The notes beneath the pieces were generated by a model. The model searched no databases and was not told the DNA's origin. It saw only the letters and a program-made list of their open reading frames with translations. From the NCBI RefSeq assembly GCF_032854445.1, contig NC_088300.1, positions 32,467,608-32,531,607 of the forward strand: a stretch of 64,000 nt of DNA, given 5' to 3'. The position numbers were made by a program, and so were the translations under genes. Source of the DNA: Liolophura sinensis (Eukaryota; Mollusca; Polyplacophora; Chitonida; Chitonidae). This document shows, piece after piece, positions 22,177 through 34,304 of this stretch. Every line of letters begins with the position of its first letter. The stretch's first letter is position 1.

Positions 22177-24577
22177 TCACAGTTAGTGGACCAACAGAGT
22201 CTAATACTGAGTTGTGTCACAGTGATGAATGGAGAAATGGAGACACTTCCCACTGTAACCTACGGCGCTGGTCATATTAGCGGACTCGACAGAACTAAGA
22301 TCGTGTTGTAAACAGGTCGCTGCTAGTGGACGACAGGTGATGCATACCTTATCGCAGAATCGCACTTTAATTTCTATGTGATAATTGAAAATCAATTTAT
22401 TGGTGGATCCTAAACAGCAGGATAGGCTTGATCTTTTCCATTAAAAGATAAGTGTAAAGACATGAATAATACAGCTGTCTGGCAGCCAGGATCAAGATAG
22501 GATTAATAAGAGTTTGCCAAAGGGTTATGAGAAACCAGGTGTGCTTTGCCAATTTGAGTTGTCAAATCTGCTGCACAAAAATAATCAAATTGACAAGTTT
22601 GTAAGTTTATGAGAGAAAAAAAAGTGTAAACTCTCAAGATTCATGTCTGACCTTGCCAGAATATGGACGACCTTCAATAAAGTCCAACCATATACCTGAA
22701 CATTTATGAACATTGTACATGCATATCAAACAACTTGCAAACAAAACGGTCAACCAGGGTATTAGAATTCCGACATTCTCATATGTAATTCTCCTCTTGA
22801 ACCGTCAATATTGCATTAGAAAACAAGAAATGTCATGAGAACAGTCCTTTTAGAGCTGGAAACAAAAAAATTATGCAAAAGTAAAATACATGTAACACAG
22901 CCTATGCATATATATTATGAATATCATGAATATTATAATGTTCTGCGCAAAAAACAGAAACAAAACCTAGAGAACTGCTCAACACATTAATTAACCCAAG
23001 GCAACGGCTATCAATAATGGTATGACAATGAAAGGTGGACAGAACTTGAGAACAATGATCACACCATCAGCGATCAAATGATGATGGTTTCTATGATGGT
23101 CAAAAATCAATGGTTCCATCAATACCTCAAAATGTTTAATCATGGAGGGCTAAATTACATAGGCAATTTGTCTCTAAGCATGCAAACTGGACTGTCATAT
23201 CACATTGATAGCTAACCCATCTACATATTGTATTGTAAACAGTCTTAGACTTCTTTTCTTGACACTGACAAGATATCATGAAAGGAAAAAAAAAAACACC
23301 CCGCAATGTCTAATTATCTCCCGAGTTATCAAAACTGCTTTTCAATTCTGGTGAAGATTCTTTTTAGTCTGCACATACGGACAATCCGCTAGCTCATGAC
23401 TATTTCATATCATCAAACAAACTAGCCGTAACTACAACACAAGTGCTGGGAGATCACGGGCAAAATCAATATCAGTTTTCTCACTAACCATGAAATGCTG
23501 TATAAAACTGGACACTCCTATTACTTGGAACTGAAATCAGTCTTTGGATTCAGCCACACAATGGCTATAACACTCTGGTGTTGATTAGGTGCATGGCTGT
23601 AAAAGGGCGGTTTAATTTGTTCAGGAAATGGAAGACTGGCTAATTATTAATTCCCAACAATTCATTTTTTTGCCCCGTTGATATCACTGCCTGGTATATA
23701 TGCATATACAGGCTCTGAAGAACCTGTTACCAATCACATACATATACCAGTTACAGCCTGTACGTTTCCATTAGGTGTCATGTTTGTAAAAGCCAAGCCA
23801 ATAAAATGAATCAAGGCCAAAATTTATACGATAATAGACAATAATGCTTTCAATTTGTTTGTGGTCCTTACCTCACTGAGCATTGCAGGAGGTGACAGGA
23901 AAGTTTGTAAGTATGATCATACAACGAAAAGTTATTAGGGGTGTGTATATATATGCTGTGTCACCTGACACCACTGAAGTATCATGCTGAAGACACCAGA
24001 CATGACACTACAATTAGACACATTATACAGACACTAGGCCTAACCAGTCCTGTCCCTTTCTCTAACCTCTTAGTGGTGAGCACCAAGCATGGCAGCAATA
24101 GGCGTCCTTTTTAACGTCTTTGGTGTTGCAAACTGTTTGGAAAAGTGGAACTGACAGTGGAATCAGTGGACAGAGGATATAAACCCATGATCCTAGTCAA
24201 TATCAGTATCCTAGAAACTCCAAAAGGTGAACAACAGCTTTGTAACACAGTCACCACTGCAGGTCACCTGGTCATAATGTGCTTGTGAAATTGTATACTG
24301 ACGGAAAAATATGCACAGTCACCAATAATGAAAAAAAATTCAAAAAATGAAAAACACCTGTGTTGACCTTGTTTTTGTTAATATCTGTTTTATTAGCTTT
24401 ATTACTGAACCATTACAGACATTGTTTCACACAATTACATTTCACAGATCCTTACATCATACAGGTAGGAGAAGGAAGTACAATGTGTGGTGATTTTATC
24501 TGTTGTAGCCTAGTGGAATGTGGTGTAAAATGTCTGCTTCACCTGCAAACAACTCCATTTTAAAGAGTAATGCTCAG

Positions 24578-24694
24578 AATGAATGAATGATAATGGTTTA
24601 ACGCCACATCGGCAATATTTCAGCCATATTGTGGCGATGAATGAATGATTATGGTTTAACGCCACATCGGCAATATCTCAGCCATATTGTGGTG
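24578..24694. mobile_element. Short insertion made of two repeat units, with target-site duplication
   Basis: Two copies of GAATGAATGATNATGGTTTA-type units (each with ACGCCACATCGGCAATAT and CAGCCATATTGTGG) in tandem, bounded by the 11-bp direct repeat GTAATGCTCAG at 24567-24577 and 24695-24705. This is similar to short molluscan repeats of the type CGGCAATATTNCAGC. Confidence 0.8.
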
Positions 24695-25384
24695 GTAATG
24701 CTCAGAAGAAAGGATTTAACACGTACAAATCCTTAACGTTAGTTTGATAAATGATCTAAAATCATTAAGTTGATTCCGAGTCGTCTATTCATCTTAGAAA
24801 GGTATTTGGGGCTTTTTTTAAAAAAATTAGGATAATATATTCCTGGAAAATTGCAAGTTTAGGCATTAAAAGTAATACTAGTACATACACAAATTTATCT
24901 GCGTCTAATCATGCACTTTTTCTGGGGAGAATTTTTTAGCCATTTATCCTATTAAATTAGTACGGTCACGGATAGAGTTACCAGGAAGCCCACAATGGAT
25001 GAAGAATGAACAAAAGAGACAAAGGAACACCTGAAAAGGATTTTACGTAAGAATAAAATCCCCAGTCCTTGCGATTTGCGTCAACAAACCATATGCTATA
25101 TAACAGTCTGCAACACAAACTTTTGTCTGAACATAAGCAATCCTTCAGCGAGAAAATATATCCGTAAAGCTTGGATGCATGTGTAAAGGCAGACTCTGCC
25201 CTGAATGAGGGGCGTGAAATGGGGGAATGGGTAATCCTATTCAGTGCTAACTCCACATGTGGAAACTTGACACTCAACTTGGGCAGAGATGTGCATAACT
25301 GGGGGCGCTAGGGTTGTAATGACAATAAGACATTTCTGCAGACTAAACAGATAAGATAACCTGCAGCCCTTTTCAGTGAGCACA

Positions 25385-25668
25385 GAGTGAGTGCTTGGGG
25401 TTTAATGCCATACTCAACAATTTTTCAGTCAAATGACCACAAAGGAATCCTTAGAGTTAATGTAATGTGCCTCCTTGTAGCAGGACGGATTTCCACCCTT
25501 CTTTTATCTAGTGCTGCTTCAATGAGACAACTTACCCTTAATGTTGAACACCAAGTAAGGAAGCTACAACTTCCCCTTTCAAGGTCTTAGGTGTGGCCCA
25601 ACCCAGGATCGACCCTGGACCTACCGCCCCCAAAGCATATGCTCTGCCAACTGGGGTATCGGGGCCTG
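25385..25668 (-). mobile_element. SINE family B copy
   Basis: Reverse orientation: GAGTGAGTGCTTGGGGTTTA tail end at left, body, then a tRNA-like head with B box (CCCAGGATCGACCC region) and A box (CTCTGCCAACTGGGGTATC) at right. Near full length. Confidence 0.8.
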
Positions 25669-26849
25669 TTTTCAGTGGATACAATCAGTAAAAGCATACA
25701 TTACATGTGTCATTATGTTGTTGGTGACACAATATTTTCTTTCTGTTTTTGCACACGTGTTTCCAGAACAACTGGACTAGTCAAAGGTACAGCTGCCTTA
25801 ACCCTCATCTACAGCTACATTATAGGTGTTAACTACCCTGCAATTAACATATGTTTCTGCACACTTAGCGCTTAATATTCTACTTGTTTTGCTTCTCTCT
25901 GTGGCAGGTAGAAACTGCACAGGGATAGGAAACAGTCTTTTTACTTTGCATAATGTCTTTGTTTTCAAAAATGTAAGAAGTTGGTACCCATTCCGTTTAT
26001 ACCACAAGGGTTTTTAAATTGCACACTGACCACGTCATAAAAAAAAAAAAGAAAAAAGGAAGAAAGAAAAAGAATCCAATGCGACAATGGTAACATTCAG
26101 CATCTTACTGATTTTTTTTTCTACCTGGCTGTGTACATTGTTATTTCAGCCCTGAGTAATATTTATATATAATATATTATGAGTGACATATCTCTTCACC
26201 CGATGTCAGGGAACTTACAACAAATGGATGTTCCAACTACATGTACTTCATAAAGCGAGCCCTTGCTAAAAATACGATTTATATACTTTCTTTTTTTGTT
26301 TTATTTTTGAGAGGGTAGATAACTGTAATTCTTCAACCGTTTTGCATGTTTAGAAGATGTTTATTCATGCACAGAGATAAAATTTTACTTTGTTTGAAGC
26401 CCTGAGACAGGCCAATCCAACCAATGCAGTTTCGTCTCCAAAATCAAATAAATTGCACTAAAAGTTGTTCTTTCACATGCGAAAAGGTCGAGGAATTAAG
26501 GTATGATTGTAATTTACTTTGTGCTTCTACGGACATGCAGGAGACGGCATTAAGGACAGTTTGTGTCATTGCTTGACACAATCGTTTATACTGAGCATTG
26601 ATGGCCCATGCACTCACAACCGTTTGTGTGTAGGATTCAACAGTAACCCCCATCAATTTATCCAAGCAGTAAATCTCCTTCCGATGAAAATAGTCTGAAC
26701 AATGTAGATGATCGATTCCTTGGCAACCACTGATGTGTATTTGTATAATTCCCACTCTTCGAGGAACTATCACATGCGCACGACAAACAATGTGAAATTT
26801 CGCTCCAAAAAGTGCACTTAGGTCAGTAAATATCATATTACTGTTCGTA

Positions 26850-26965
26850 CTGTATGCTACCTTTTCCCAGCAGGATATCAAGCTTCAAAACATCCTTTTA
26901 CAGTCAACAGAACTCAAACAATGTGGACAACTCAGTCATGGGCAAAATTTTATGTCATTTACCGT
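26850..26965. repeat. Dispersed repeat family D copy
   Basis: TTTTCCCAGCAGGATATCAA through CAGTCATGGGCAAAATTTTA. Same order of blocks as 10725-10880 and 13085-13260. Confidence 0.45.
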
Positions 26966-27321
26966 AAGCGCAAACAAAATCCCATCACACTCACCATTTA
27001 TGAAAAGTGTGTAACATGGACAATGGATGTCCACTCCAGGGCTAACCAAACAGAAACGAAAAAAAAAAAAAATAAAAGATAAAATGACCACTGTACCATC
27101 ACAAGAAGCAATGCATGAAAATTTCTAAAATGTACTCCCCTCCACAACTAGGAATGAGAGGTACACCATCATCAACGATATACACTGACAAATGTCAGCT
27201 TTCCAAAGTTTTAGATATACATGGTAACATCCTGATCAATCGTTTTGTTTTTTTTCTTCTTATTGTGATGTTTACTTTAATACTCATGAATTTTTCACTA
27301 CAATGGAAGAGCTTTTAGCAG

Positions 27322-27470
27322 AATATGTACAAACTTTTGGCAGGTTATGTCTGAACTTTTGGCAGGTTATGTATGAACTTTTGGCAGGTTATGTATGAAC
27401 TTTTGCCAGGTTATATATGAACTTTTGCCAGGTTATGTATGAAGTTTAGCCATGTTATGTATTAACTTTT
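27322..27470. repeat. 22-bp tandem repeat, about 7 units
   Basis: Unit AACTTTTGGCAGGTTATGTA plus TG, with GGCAG/GCCAG variants; degenerates rightward. Confidence 0.9.
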
Positions 27471-28650
27471 CCATGTGACATTTCATGCACATGTAAGTCA
27501 TAGTCATGAAAAATCCATGGTCTTCAACAAACGTGGGACAGCACAGCCACTTCTAAACCTCTCACCCCCCAACCCCCAACGCATCAGCTGACTGCTTGTT
27601 GTTATCACGTGCTTATGAACAATATGAATCGCAGAATATGGACATTTCCAGTTCCTTGTACAGTATGGCCAAGAACACATTAGCGATAAGTACATGTCAG
27701 AAGAAAGACCATTACATACTGTCTAGGAAAATGGTTTGATTTATTTTTTTAATATATTTTTCGATGCATTTAAAACTTTGTATGCTTCTCTGGCCTTTTC
27801 TGACCATACTGGAAGAAGGGATGTCACTTCAGCTTTTTGCCACTTGACACTCATAGATTGTTACATTTCATCATTCAAAATGCATCTTCATTAAGAGTTA
27901 TGAATGCATTCAACACATTGACCTTGAAACAAACTATTTCAAGCCAAAAATATTTGCTGTGATGTCACTGATACCCTCTGGGTCCCAACAGACCACCATA
28001 GAATCCTGTGTTTTAAATGCATTTTAAATGAAAAATTCTAAAAAAAATAAAGCAAATTTTTTTCCAGGACAATGTTTAATGGTTTTTCATCTGATATAAT
28101 ACTTTAATGTTTTCTTTGCCTTTAAATGAGATACGAGGATAAGTGAAATGATTGTAAATGAATGATAACAGGAAGATTTCTTTAAAGGTAAAAGTGAAAT
28201 GATTGTAAATGAATGATAAGGAATATTTTCTAATAGGTTCAAAAGAAATGATTGCAAATGAATCATCTGAAAATGCTGATGAATGCGAGTTAACATTTTC
28301 TGTGCACTGAAAACTGTCGACAATATGGGGGCTTTGTTTGACATCATCAAGCAACTCAATCTCCTAGCGTGATGTGTGTGTGTGTGTAATTCATCCATAA
28401 ATAATGATGGAGCCAAAATTAAATTCCATTAATTAATCAATGCGCAAAATTTTTTTTTTTTTTTTTTTTTTTTGCGGTTCAATGAAAACCGAAAAGTTAT
28501 GTTGTTCAATGCCAGTATAATAAAAGACAGGTCAGAATCTCCACATTTACAAGATATTCAGGTTATTTTGTGACAATGCGAGTCAGCTAGAACATGAGGA
28601 CAACTGTAAGAGACTTGAAGAAATAGCTTATCGGGACATGCTTTGATATA

Positions 28651-28874
28651 TTTTAATTGGTGTTTTATTCTGTTCTGAAGAATATTTCACTTATATGACG
28701 TCGGCTAGTGATATGGTGGGAAGAAACTGGTCAGAGCGTGCAGAAAAACCCATGACCATCCACAGGTTGCTGACAGACCATCAGGAGAGAAAGGCAGCAT
28801 GCGCTGCACTTGAACTTGTTATCACATTGGTGAAAGGCTCCTGGGTCATTGCACTGCACTGATGACCCCCCTGA
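28651..28874 (-). mobile_element. SINE family A, near full length
   Basis: Tail TTTTAATTGGTGTTTTATTC, body, and a head relic ending GCACTGCACTGATGACCCCC. The direct repeat GACATGCTTT at 28635-28644 and 28873-28882 brackets it, supporting insertion as a unit. Confidence 0.8.
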
Positions 28875-29819
28875 CATGCTTTCAATTCGAGGTTTTCAGG
28901 ACATGCTTGTCTACCTATCCTAGCACTACTACAGCTACTGCTGGGAATATTATCCCTATAAAAGTTATTACTCCATGTTGGATTCGTAACCCATCAATCC
29001 CATGACTAGACAATGTTATCTTCATTGAGGGTGAGTAGGTTGGGTCAGGTGAAAACCAACTTAAGTGATCGCTTGTTATTTTATGTGACTGTAAAATACC
29101 TTTGATCAAATAAAAATAATTAGGACGAACTGAAGGCAGTGGCTACCACTGCCAATTTTCATAGTGCTACTGATAACTAGACAGCTGACACAGTATTAAC
29201 ACTTCCTTAATGTGTTAATACCGTACACAGTACGTACCGTACACAGTATCTGCAGATACCGTACACAGTATCTGCTCTTACACAGCATCATACTCCATTA
29301 TTCCAATATTAAGCAAGGCATTCACAAGATAAGCATATACTAAAACAATTTCTCCATTGGTAAGCCTGATCATCACTTCTGCTTTTTGAGAGGAAATATA
29401 ATTCTTTGTATTTCAGTGTGTAAAGTCTTTGTCTGTTGCCAGCCAGTAATATCTGGAGTACAGATGTAAGTTTAGTATGAAAATCAATGGAAACCATCTA
29501 ACCTTTGGGCAGGTGTGATTTTTATTGGTGAAAATTTGAGATTCTTGACGATTCTTGGGGACAAAACATCAGGCAGTGATGAGGTTCAGTGCTGGCTGCC
29601 TGATGTTATTAAGTACCGTAACCATGATATCTGCCCATCCCAGAAGGTTCAGATTTTGACGGTCAACCTATGTCAAGATTTTTATGGCTGCTTTCTCACA
29701 GGCTGTGCAAGTTAGGCACCAATGTTTATGGGCAACTCACATCATAACTCAGGGAAAATTAACAGGTATCTGTGGTTATAGCAGGCTTAGAAGGATAGTG
29801 AAGTGAAAATCTGACTTAC

Positions 29820-30032
29820 CTCCCCCTTATCAATCTTCATTCCTTGACCTTTATATGCATACATGGCCTTGACCTGCGGCACCTGCTTTGTTTCCATGAC
29901 ATCTCTCATGACCTCTTTCTCCACAGTTTCTTCCACCTCTATTTCTTGTGGAACATCCACAATTTCTTCATCAAAACCATTTTCTTCTGGAACTGTGCCA
30001 TTTTCCGCTGGGGCGAACTTCTTAGGGGATAT
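29820..30032 (-). CDS. SPTBN5: Spectrin exon 18 (acidic linker and first half of SH3)
   Basis: 71 codons, phase 0 to 0. About 50 residues of Glu/Asp-rich linker (ENGFDEEIVDVPQEIEVEE, TVEKEVMRDVMETKQ) precede the SH3 start VKAMYAYKGQGMKIDKGE, equivalent to the ALYDY strand of SH3 domains (the second aromatic is kept, the Asp is Ala). The SH3 is cut here by an 18.7 kb intron. Confidence 0.94.
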
Positions 30033-30059
30033 CTAAGACAAAGAAGAGCCCAAAGTTTT

Positions 30060-30185
30060 ATTTATGTATTTAATTGTTGTTTAGCGCGATACTCAGGAAT
30101 ATTTCAGGTATAGAACAGTGCTCAGTCTTGTGGATGGGGGAAACTAGAGATCCCATACATTACCATAGCAACGCCTCTCTCTCAC
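30060..30185 (-). mobile_element. SINE family A, decayed fragment
   Basis: TTGTTTAGCGCGATACTCAG and GAATATTTCAGG in the intron between exons 17 and 18, followed by a G-rich stretch at 30231-30256. Confidence 0.5.
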
Positions 30186-30488
30186 ATCCCACCCCACCCC
30201 TGGAGTCTTATCCTAGCATGTCCATCAATTGGGGTGGGGGTTGTGTGGTGGGGGAGTGAATTAGTTCATTCATGATTTACACAATCTCATGATATACACG
30301 AATGTTCTTGGCAATCAGTGACTATATTATTATTATTTTTTTTTTTGGTTATGAATAGAAAAAACGAAGAAAAACATTATCTTGAAGCAACTGATCATGA
30401 ATTTAAGTGACAAGATAATGAGCAATAGATGGACCATAAAGACGGCTGTTTTTTCGAACATGTCAACGATCATAATATAGCCACTTAC

Positions 30489-30602
30489 ATTATGCTCATG
30501 GGCTGCTTTTGTCATCAGGGAGGCAAGCTCATCAAGTCGTTTTATTTCTGAATCAAAGGCTTTGATCTCTTCCTCCAGACGACAATGACGAGACAGCAAT
30601 GC
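30489..30602 (-). CDS. SPTBN5: Spectrin exon 17 (repeat 5, helix B)
   Basis: 38 codons, phase 0 to 0: ALLSRHCRLEEEIKAFDSEI, KRLDELASLMTKAAHEHN. LLSRHxxLEEEI is the helix B signature. Repeat 5 is then interrupted by the SH3 insert and resumes in exon 20. Confidence 0.95.
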
Positions 30603-31650
30603 CTGAGAAAACAAGGACAAAGATCCACACAATAACCAAGAAACATACGCCACAATAGATGTAACGTAATCAGACTTTGTCCATTCATTTATCTAATGTT
30701 TCACAAGTGAGTTGACATTAAAAAATTCCCTTCAAAAAAAAAAAAAATAAAATTGAAAATTCAGCTTAGTACTTTTGTCCAATAAAACGTTTAACAAAAT
30801 TTTCCGGTTATTCAAGGCTTTCACATCACGTAATTATATCCTTAGCAGGAGCAATTACTGGTGCATTCTATATCTGCCACAAATTTGAAGATTTTTCAGT
30901 TATACTTTATACCCTCATCTGCCATTGAAAAAAAAAGATTCATTCTGCCTATTAAACCAATATGTAAAATGATGTGGCCTAACAACAGAAAAACAAGACA
31001 ATGTCCTATTTGTGGATGTATATACACGGTCTTAGTGGTCATCGGTAAACATGATAGATGAAATTGTCCGTCAGCAATATATAAAAAAGAACCTGTCCTA
31101 TTATCCTATGACAGCGCGTCATTGTAAAATGTATGCGCTTGATGGACAGTTCTAATATTGCCGTTCAAATAAAGTGTATCATCCAGGATACAAAGACAGC
31201 TATGATTGTCATACTGTTTTACACAAAGAGATAAATCTTCTTGGTGGTGACTGAAGGTTGCGTGATGAATGAGCAATGGAAGAGATCAGCAATTTTCTTT
31301 TTTCATCTGCAATCGCACGAACATGCCTATTTTTTTTTGCTTTGGTAGTTAGCAGCCATTTTAGGCAAATTAATTAACCAACCATTTCAGTCAAATTATT
31401 AAAGAAAAACAACTAAAAGAAAAAAGTTGGAAAGAAAATTTGGCAAGCATTCATCTCTAGAGGGCCTTAAATGAAATGAGCAAAACAGATTCCTGAAAAC
31501 ATGAAGAATTAAAAAGAAAGAAATAAATAAAATAACAAAAAATAAAAATTAAACAAAATGCTTCAGACCAAATTACAATTTTTTGACCTCTCTTGACCTT
31601 TCTTAAATAAGAGTTTGCAGGAGATTAGGTTGGCAAAATAACCCACTTAC
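30603..31650. other. Intron between spectrin exons 16 and 17
   Basis: AT-rich with many A-runs; no gene, RNA or element recognised. The introns 30033-30488 and 31747-32051 are likewise plain apart from the SINE remnant noted. Confidence 0.6.
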
Positions 31651-31746
31651 CTGTGCATTGGCTTCATCCCGCCCATAGTCATCACTACAGACCAATGGCA
31701 TCTTCTCTCTCATCCAGGCTTCAGCTTCATTAGCATCTGTATAATA
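31651..31746 (-). CDS. SPTBN5: Spectrin exon 16 (repeat 5, helix A)
   Basis: 32 codons, phase 0 to 0: YYTDANEAEAWMREKMPLVC then SDDYGRDEANAQ. AEAWMREK with SxDYGxD is the classic helix A to B transition of a spectrin repeat. Confidence 0.95.
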
Positions 31747-32051
31747 CTATACAAAAGAGACAAAAAAATAGTCTGTTAATTAGGGGTAAACATGTCAAGG
31801 AATCTTTGCCACTTCTACACAGAAGTGATTTTGTGATAATGTTAGAATTGGTTACTTCACAGATGACGATTTCCTGAATAAGTTTGTTACTGTAAAAATT
31901 ATCACATTCTTAAAAAATTACCTATTACTGCCAATATGCTTACATAAAACAAGAACTGAATGGAATAGCAAAAACTGTCCTCTCCAGCAATACACTAAAA
32001 TAAATCCAATCCACCACGATTCAATAACCACTGCAAGTTTTTCTTTTTTAC

Positions 32052-32252
32052 CTGTTGAGCTTCTATGGCATCCTCAAGTCTTGTACGTCTTGCCTTTGCT
32101 AGGTCCCGTAACTCTGCCCACTTATCTTTGAGGTTCCTCATCCGCAGTCCGATCTCTTTTTTGTCCCAGTGATTTTTCTTGACAAGTGTTTGTCCAGTCT
32201 CGCATACCCGTTCTGTCACGGGCCAGCGGCCTTCCATTTCTGCTTCCATTCC
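32052..32252 (-). CDS. SPTBN5: Spectrin exon 15 (repeat 4, helices B-C)
   Basis: 67 codons, phase 0 to 0: GMEAEMEGRWPVTERVCETG, QTLVKKNHWDKKEIGLRMRN, LKDKWAELRDLAKARRTRLE. It carries the helix C Trp (DKWAELRDLAKARRTRLEDA), completing repeat 4. Confidence 0.95.
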
Positions 32253-32304
32253 CTTTTAACAAAAAAGATCTCTCTTATTGTGCTGCTTGTGTTGTTTAAC
32301 CCAA

Positions 32305-32590
32305 AATACCAACAAAACAAAACCAGCATAAGCATGCCTAGCCAACAATCTCAACAAAACAAAACCAGCACAAGGCTGCCTTGCCTAATTTCTCAATAAA
32401 AACAAAACCAGCATAAGACTGCCTTACCAAAAATGTCAATAAGAAGAAAACCAGCGTAAGACTGCCTTGTCAAAAATCTCAAAAGAAACAAAACCAGTGT
32501 AAAAGCTGCCCTACCCAAGCTAAGACATGCCAGTAAAAAGGCTGCCTTCCCAAAAGTCCTAATAAAGACAAAACTTCTGCATAAAGGCCA
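32305..32590. repeat. About 50-bp degenerate tandem repeat, 5-6 units
   Basis: Units share AACAAAACCAGCATAAG and CTGCCTTGCC with variable spacing, in the intron between exons 14 and 15. The rest of 32253-33830 carries only the candidate cassette exon. Confidence 0.8.
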
Positions 32591-33570
32591 TTTTCCACTG
32601 CAAGCAGTGTAGTGTTCTATTTTATGACATTGCAGCGCGCACTGTGCAGCGTGTGATGCGGCATGCAGTGGAAATTGGAGTATGGGCTGTTTGACCAAAA
32701 ATCTGGATGATGACTTTATGAATTTAAGGCTTCCAAAGCTTTGGTAAACTTCAGTGTAATTCCATTTAAGAAACGAACAGAAAATATTGTTTTTCCCTTC
32801 TCCTTCTTATACTCTTAGCTTTATATTACACAAATACAGCGAAAAATCCAGAAAGAGTCGGTTTAAATGGGGCCTGATGGTTGCAGTCCTGGAATGTTCC
32901 TGCATGTTAGTCAGTTTTCTTTATTTCAATGTATAAATGACGTTCACTTACCCTATTTGTTTTAATTTTTTGGACACCTGGTCTGCTCTTTTTAGTCAGT
33001 TTACATGTAATTGTAGTAAAAATATTGTTTCTTTTTCATCACATGGTTAGTCCATCTAATGAACAACATACTCATATCTTTACTTTTCTAAAAAAACTGG
33101 GAAAGAAAAATAACATTCTGCTTTCAGCACAACTAATATCTGTCCCAAAAATTAGAAGAAATAGGGTCATCAGACACAAAGCCCCTCCCATTCAAAATGA
33201 CCTCAGCCCCCAAAAAATAATTAAATGCTTTGAAAGATTTTTCTGACCTTTGAGGGCATATGTTTTTCTATCCACTTATGTTTTCTCATTTAAAAATTTG
33301 TCAAAAAAAAAAGAATGTACACAATATATGCTATTTAAGCTGTTTTGAGTTCCCTTTTCCTACACGTAATAATTATAATCAGAAAAAGATTAAACACACT
33401 TGTACATAAAATATTTAATAACTGCACTTTAAAGCCATGCTTTGATCATCGTATAAAACAAAATATTCGTGCTTAAAAATCTCAAACACACTTTACCTAT
33501 ATGAAAATCAAGGGAGACAACTTTTGTCAGGACAATACAGAAGTAGTTCAATCACTTATGAAGCTTTTAC

Positions 33571-33636
33571 TTCAGAGGGTGCTATATTTCTCAGATCCAT
33601 GTGTTCCATGTTCTGGTCTTGAAGATCTAGTATTTT
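33571..33636 (-). CDS. SPTBN5: Candidate cassette exon 14b, 22 codons
   Basis: 66 bp, open in the gene's frame, phase 0 to 0, between exons 14 and 15: KILDLQDQNMEHMDLRN then IAPSE. Acceptor TTTTTCCCCCAAGTACAG and donor GAA|GTAAAA are acceptable. Without it repeat 4 measures about 109 residues, near the family norm of 106; with it 131. So it is not needed for the fold and would add a loop between helix B segments. It may be an alternative exon or a chance frame; transcript evidence is required. Confidence 0.35.
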
Positions 33637-33830
33637 CTGTACTTGGGGGAAAAATAATCCTGCATGGTTGAATTTTGTGATAAAAGTTAAAAAAAAAAAG
33701 TGACACAGAAACAGAAGATCAACTTTTTGAGTCAATATCAATAGTATTTAAAATAACCCATCAATAAGAATGCGTCTTCATAATCCCACTGAAGAGCAAA
33801 TAAAAAGCTTGTGCGCTTCTACAGCTTTAC

Positions 33831-34008
33831 CTCCTGTTTTTTCAGCAGACGCAGAGCAGCGTTGAGATCTTTGCCCACTTCTGTGGAATTCGCCTCGTCA
33901 ATTTTCTCCACGACCCACCGCTCTTCTTCCTCAGAGTCCTGCAGAAACTGATAATACGACCTGGCCTCTTCCAGCTTGGACTTTCGTTGGTTGCTCAACC
34001 CATTTATT
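33831..34008 (-). CDS. SPTBN5: Spectrin exon 14 (repeat 3 end, repeat 4 helices A-B)
   Basis: 178 bp encoding NQRKSKLEEARSYYQFLQDS, EEEERWVVEKIDEANSTEVG and KDLNAALRLLKKQE. Helix A Trp (ERWVVEK) and GKDLNAALRLLKKQE are canonical. The acceptor uses a pure 31-nt T-run as polypyrimidine tract. It joins exon 15 in phase 0. Confidence 0.94.
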
Positions 34009-34013
34009 CTGAG

Positions 34014-34047
<34 letters not shown>

Positions 34048-34304
34048 CAGTACAAAAATCAATCAGAACTATCTTGTTAAAATTATGGATGAAATGTCAA
34101 ATGTACAGTTGGGATTGATTTCCCGAAGTAGGGAAAAAGGGCATCTTTGAATAAATTAGTAGGCCTGTACAAGAAACCCTGCTCTTAATGGCCTTGAGAA
34201 GGAAGTTTATTAATGTGTATGAAGATTAACCCTGATATTAAGTAACTGACTTTAGTCCAAAAAAGAACGTTCCAATTGTGCTGTATTAAGATGAGACTGG
34301 TACT

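Larger units (their letters stand above)
22177..29819. other. 18.7-kb SH3 intron, right segment
   Basis: No exon or gene is recognised. Repeats listed separately at 24578, 25385, 26850, 27322 and 28651. An imperfect inverted pair (about 26328-26352 and 26472-26497) resembles family-C ends but with unrelated interior. A 145-codon minus-strand frame at 26444-26881 runs through repeat sequence and has no domain. Confidence 0.55.

Noticed and set aside
26444-26881. 145-codon minus-strand frame in the large intron
   Set aside because: It runs through dispersed-repeat sequence (family D) and shows no motif or splice context.
29820-30032. Alpha-spectrin or alpha-actinin as the gene identity
   Set aside because: Alpha-spectrin has an SH3 but no N-terminal CH pair, and alpha-actinin has CH domains but only four repeats and no SH3; the combination here with SH3 in repeat 5 fits beta-heavy spectrin.
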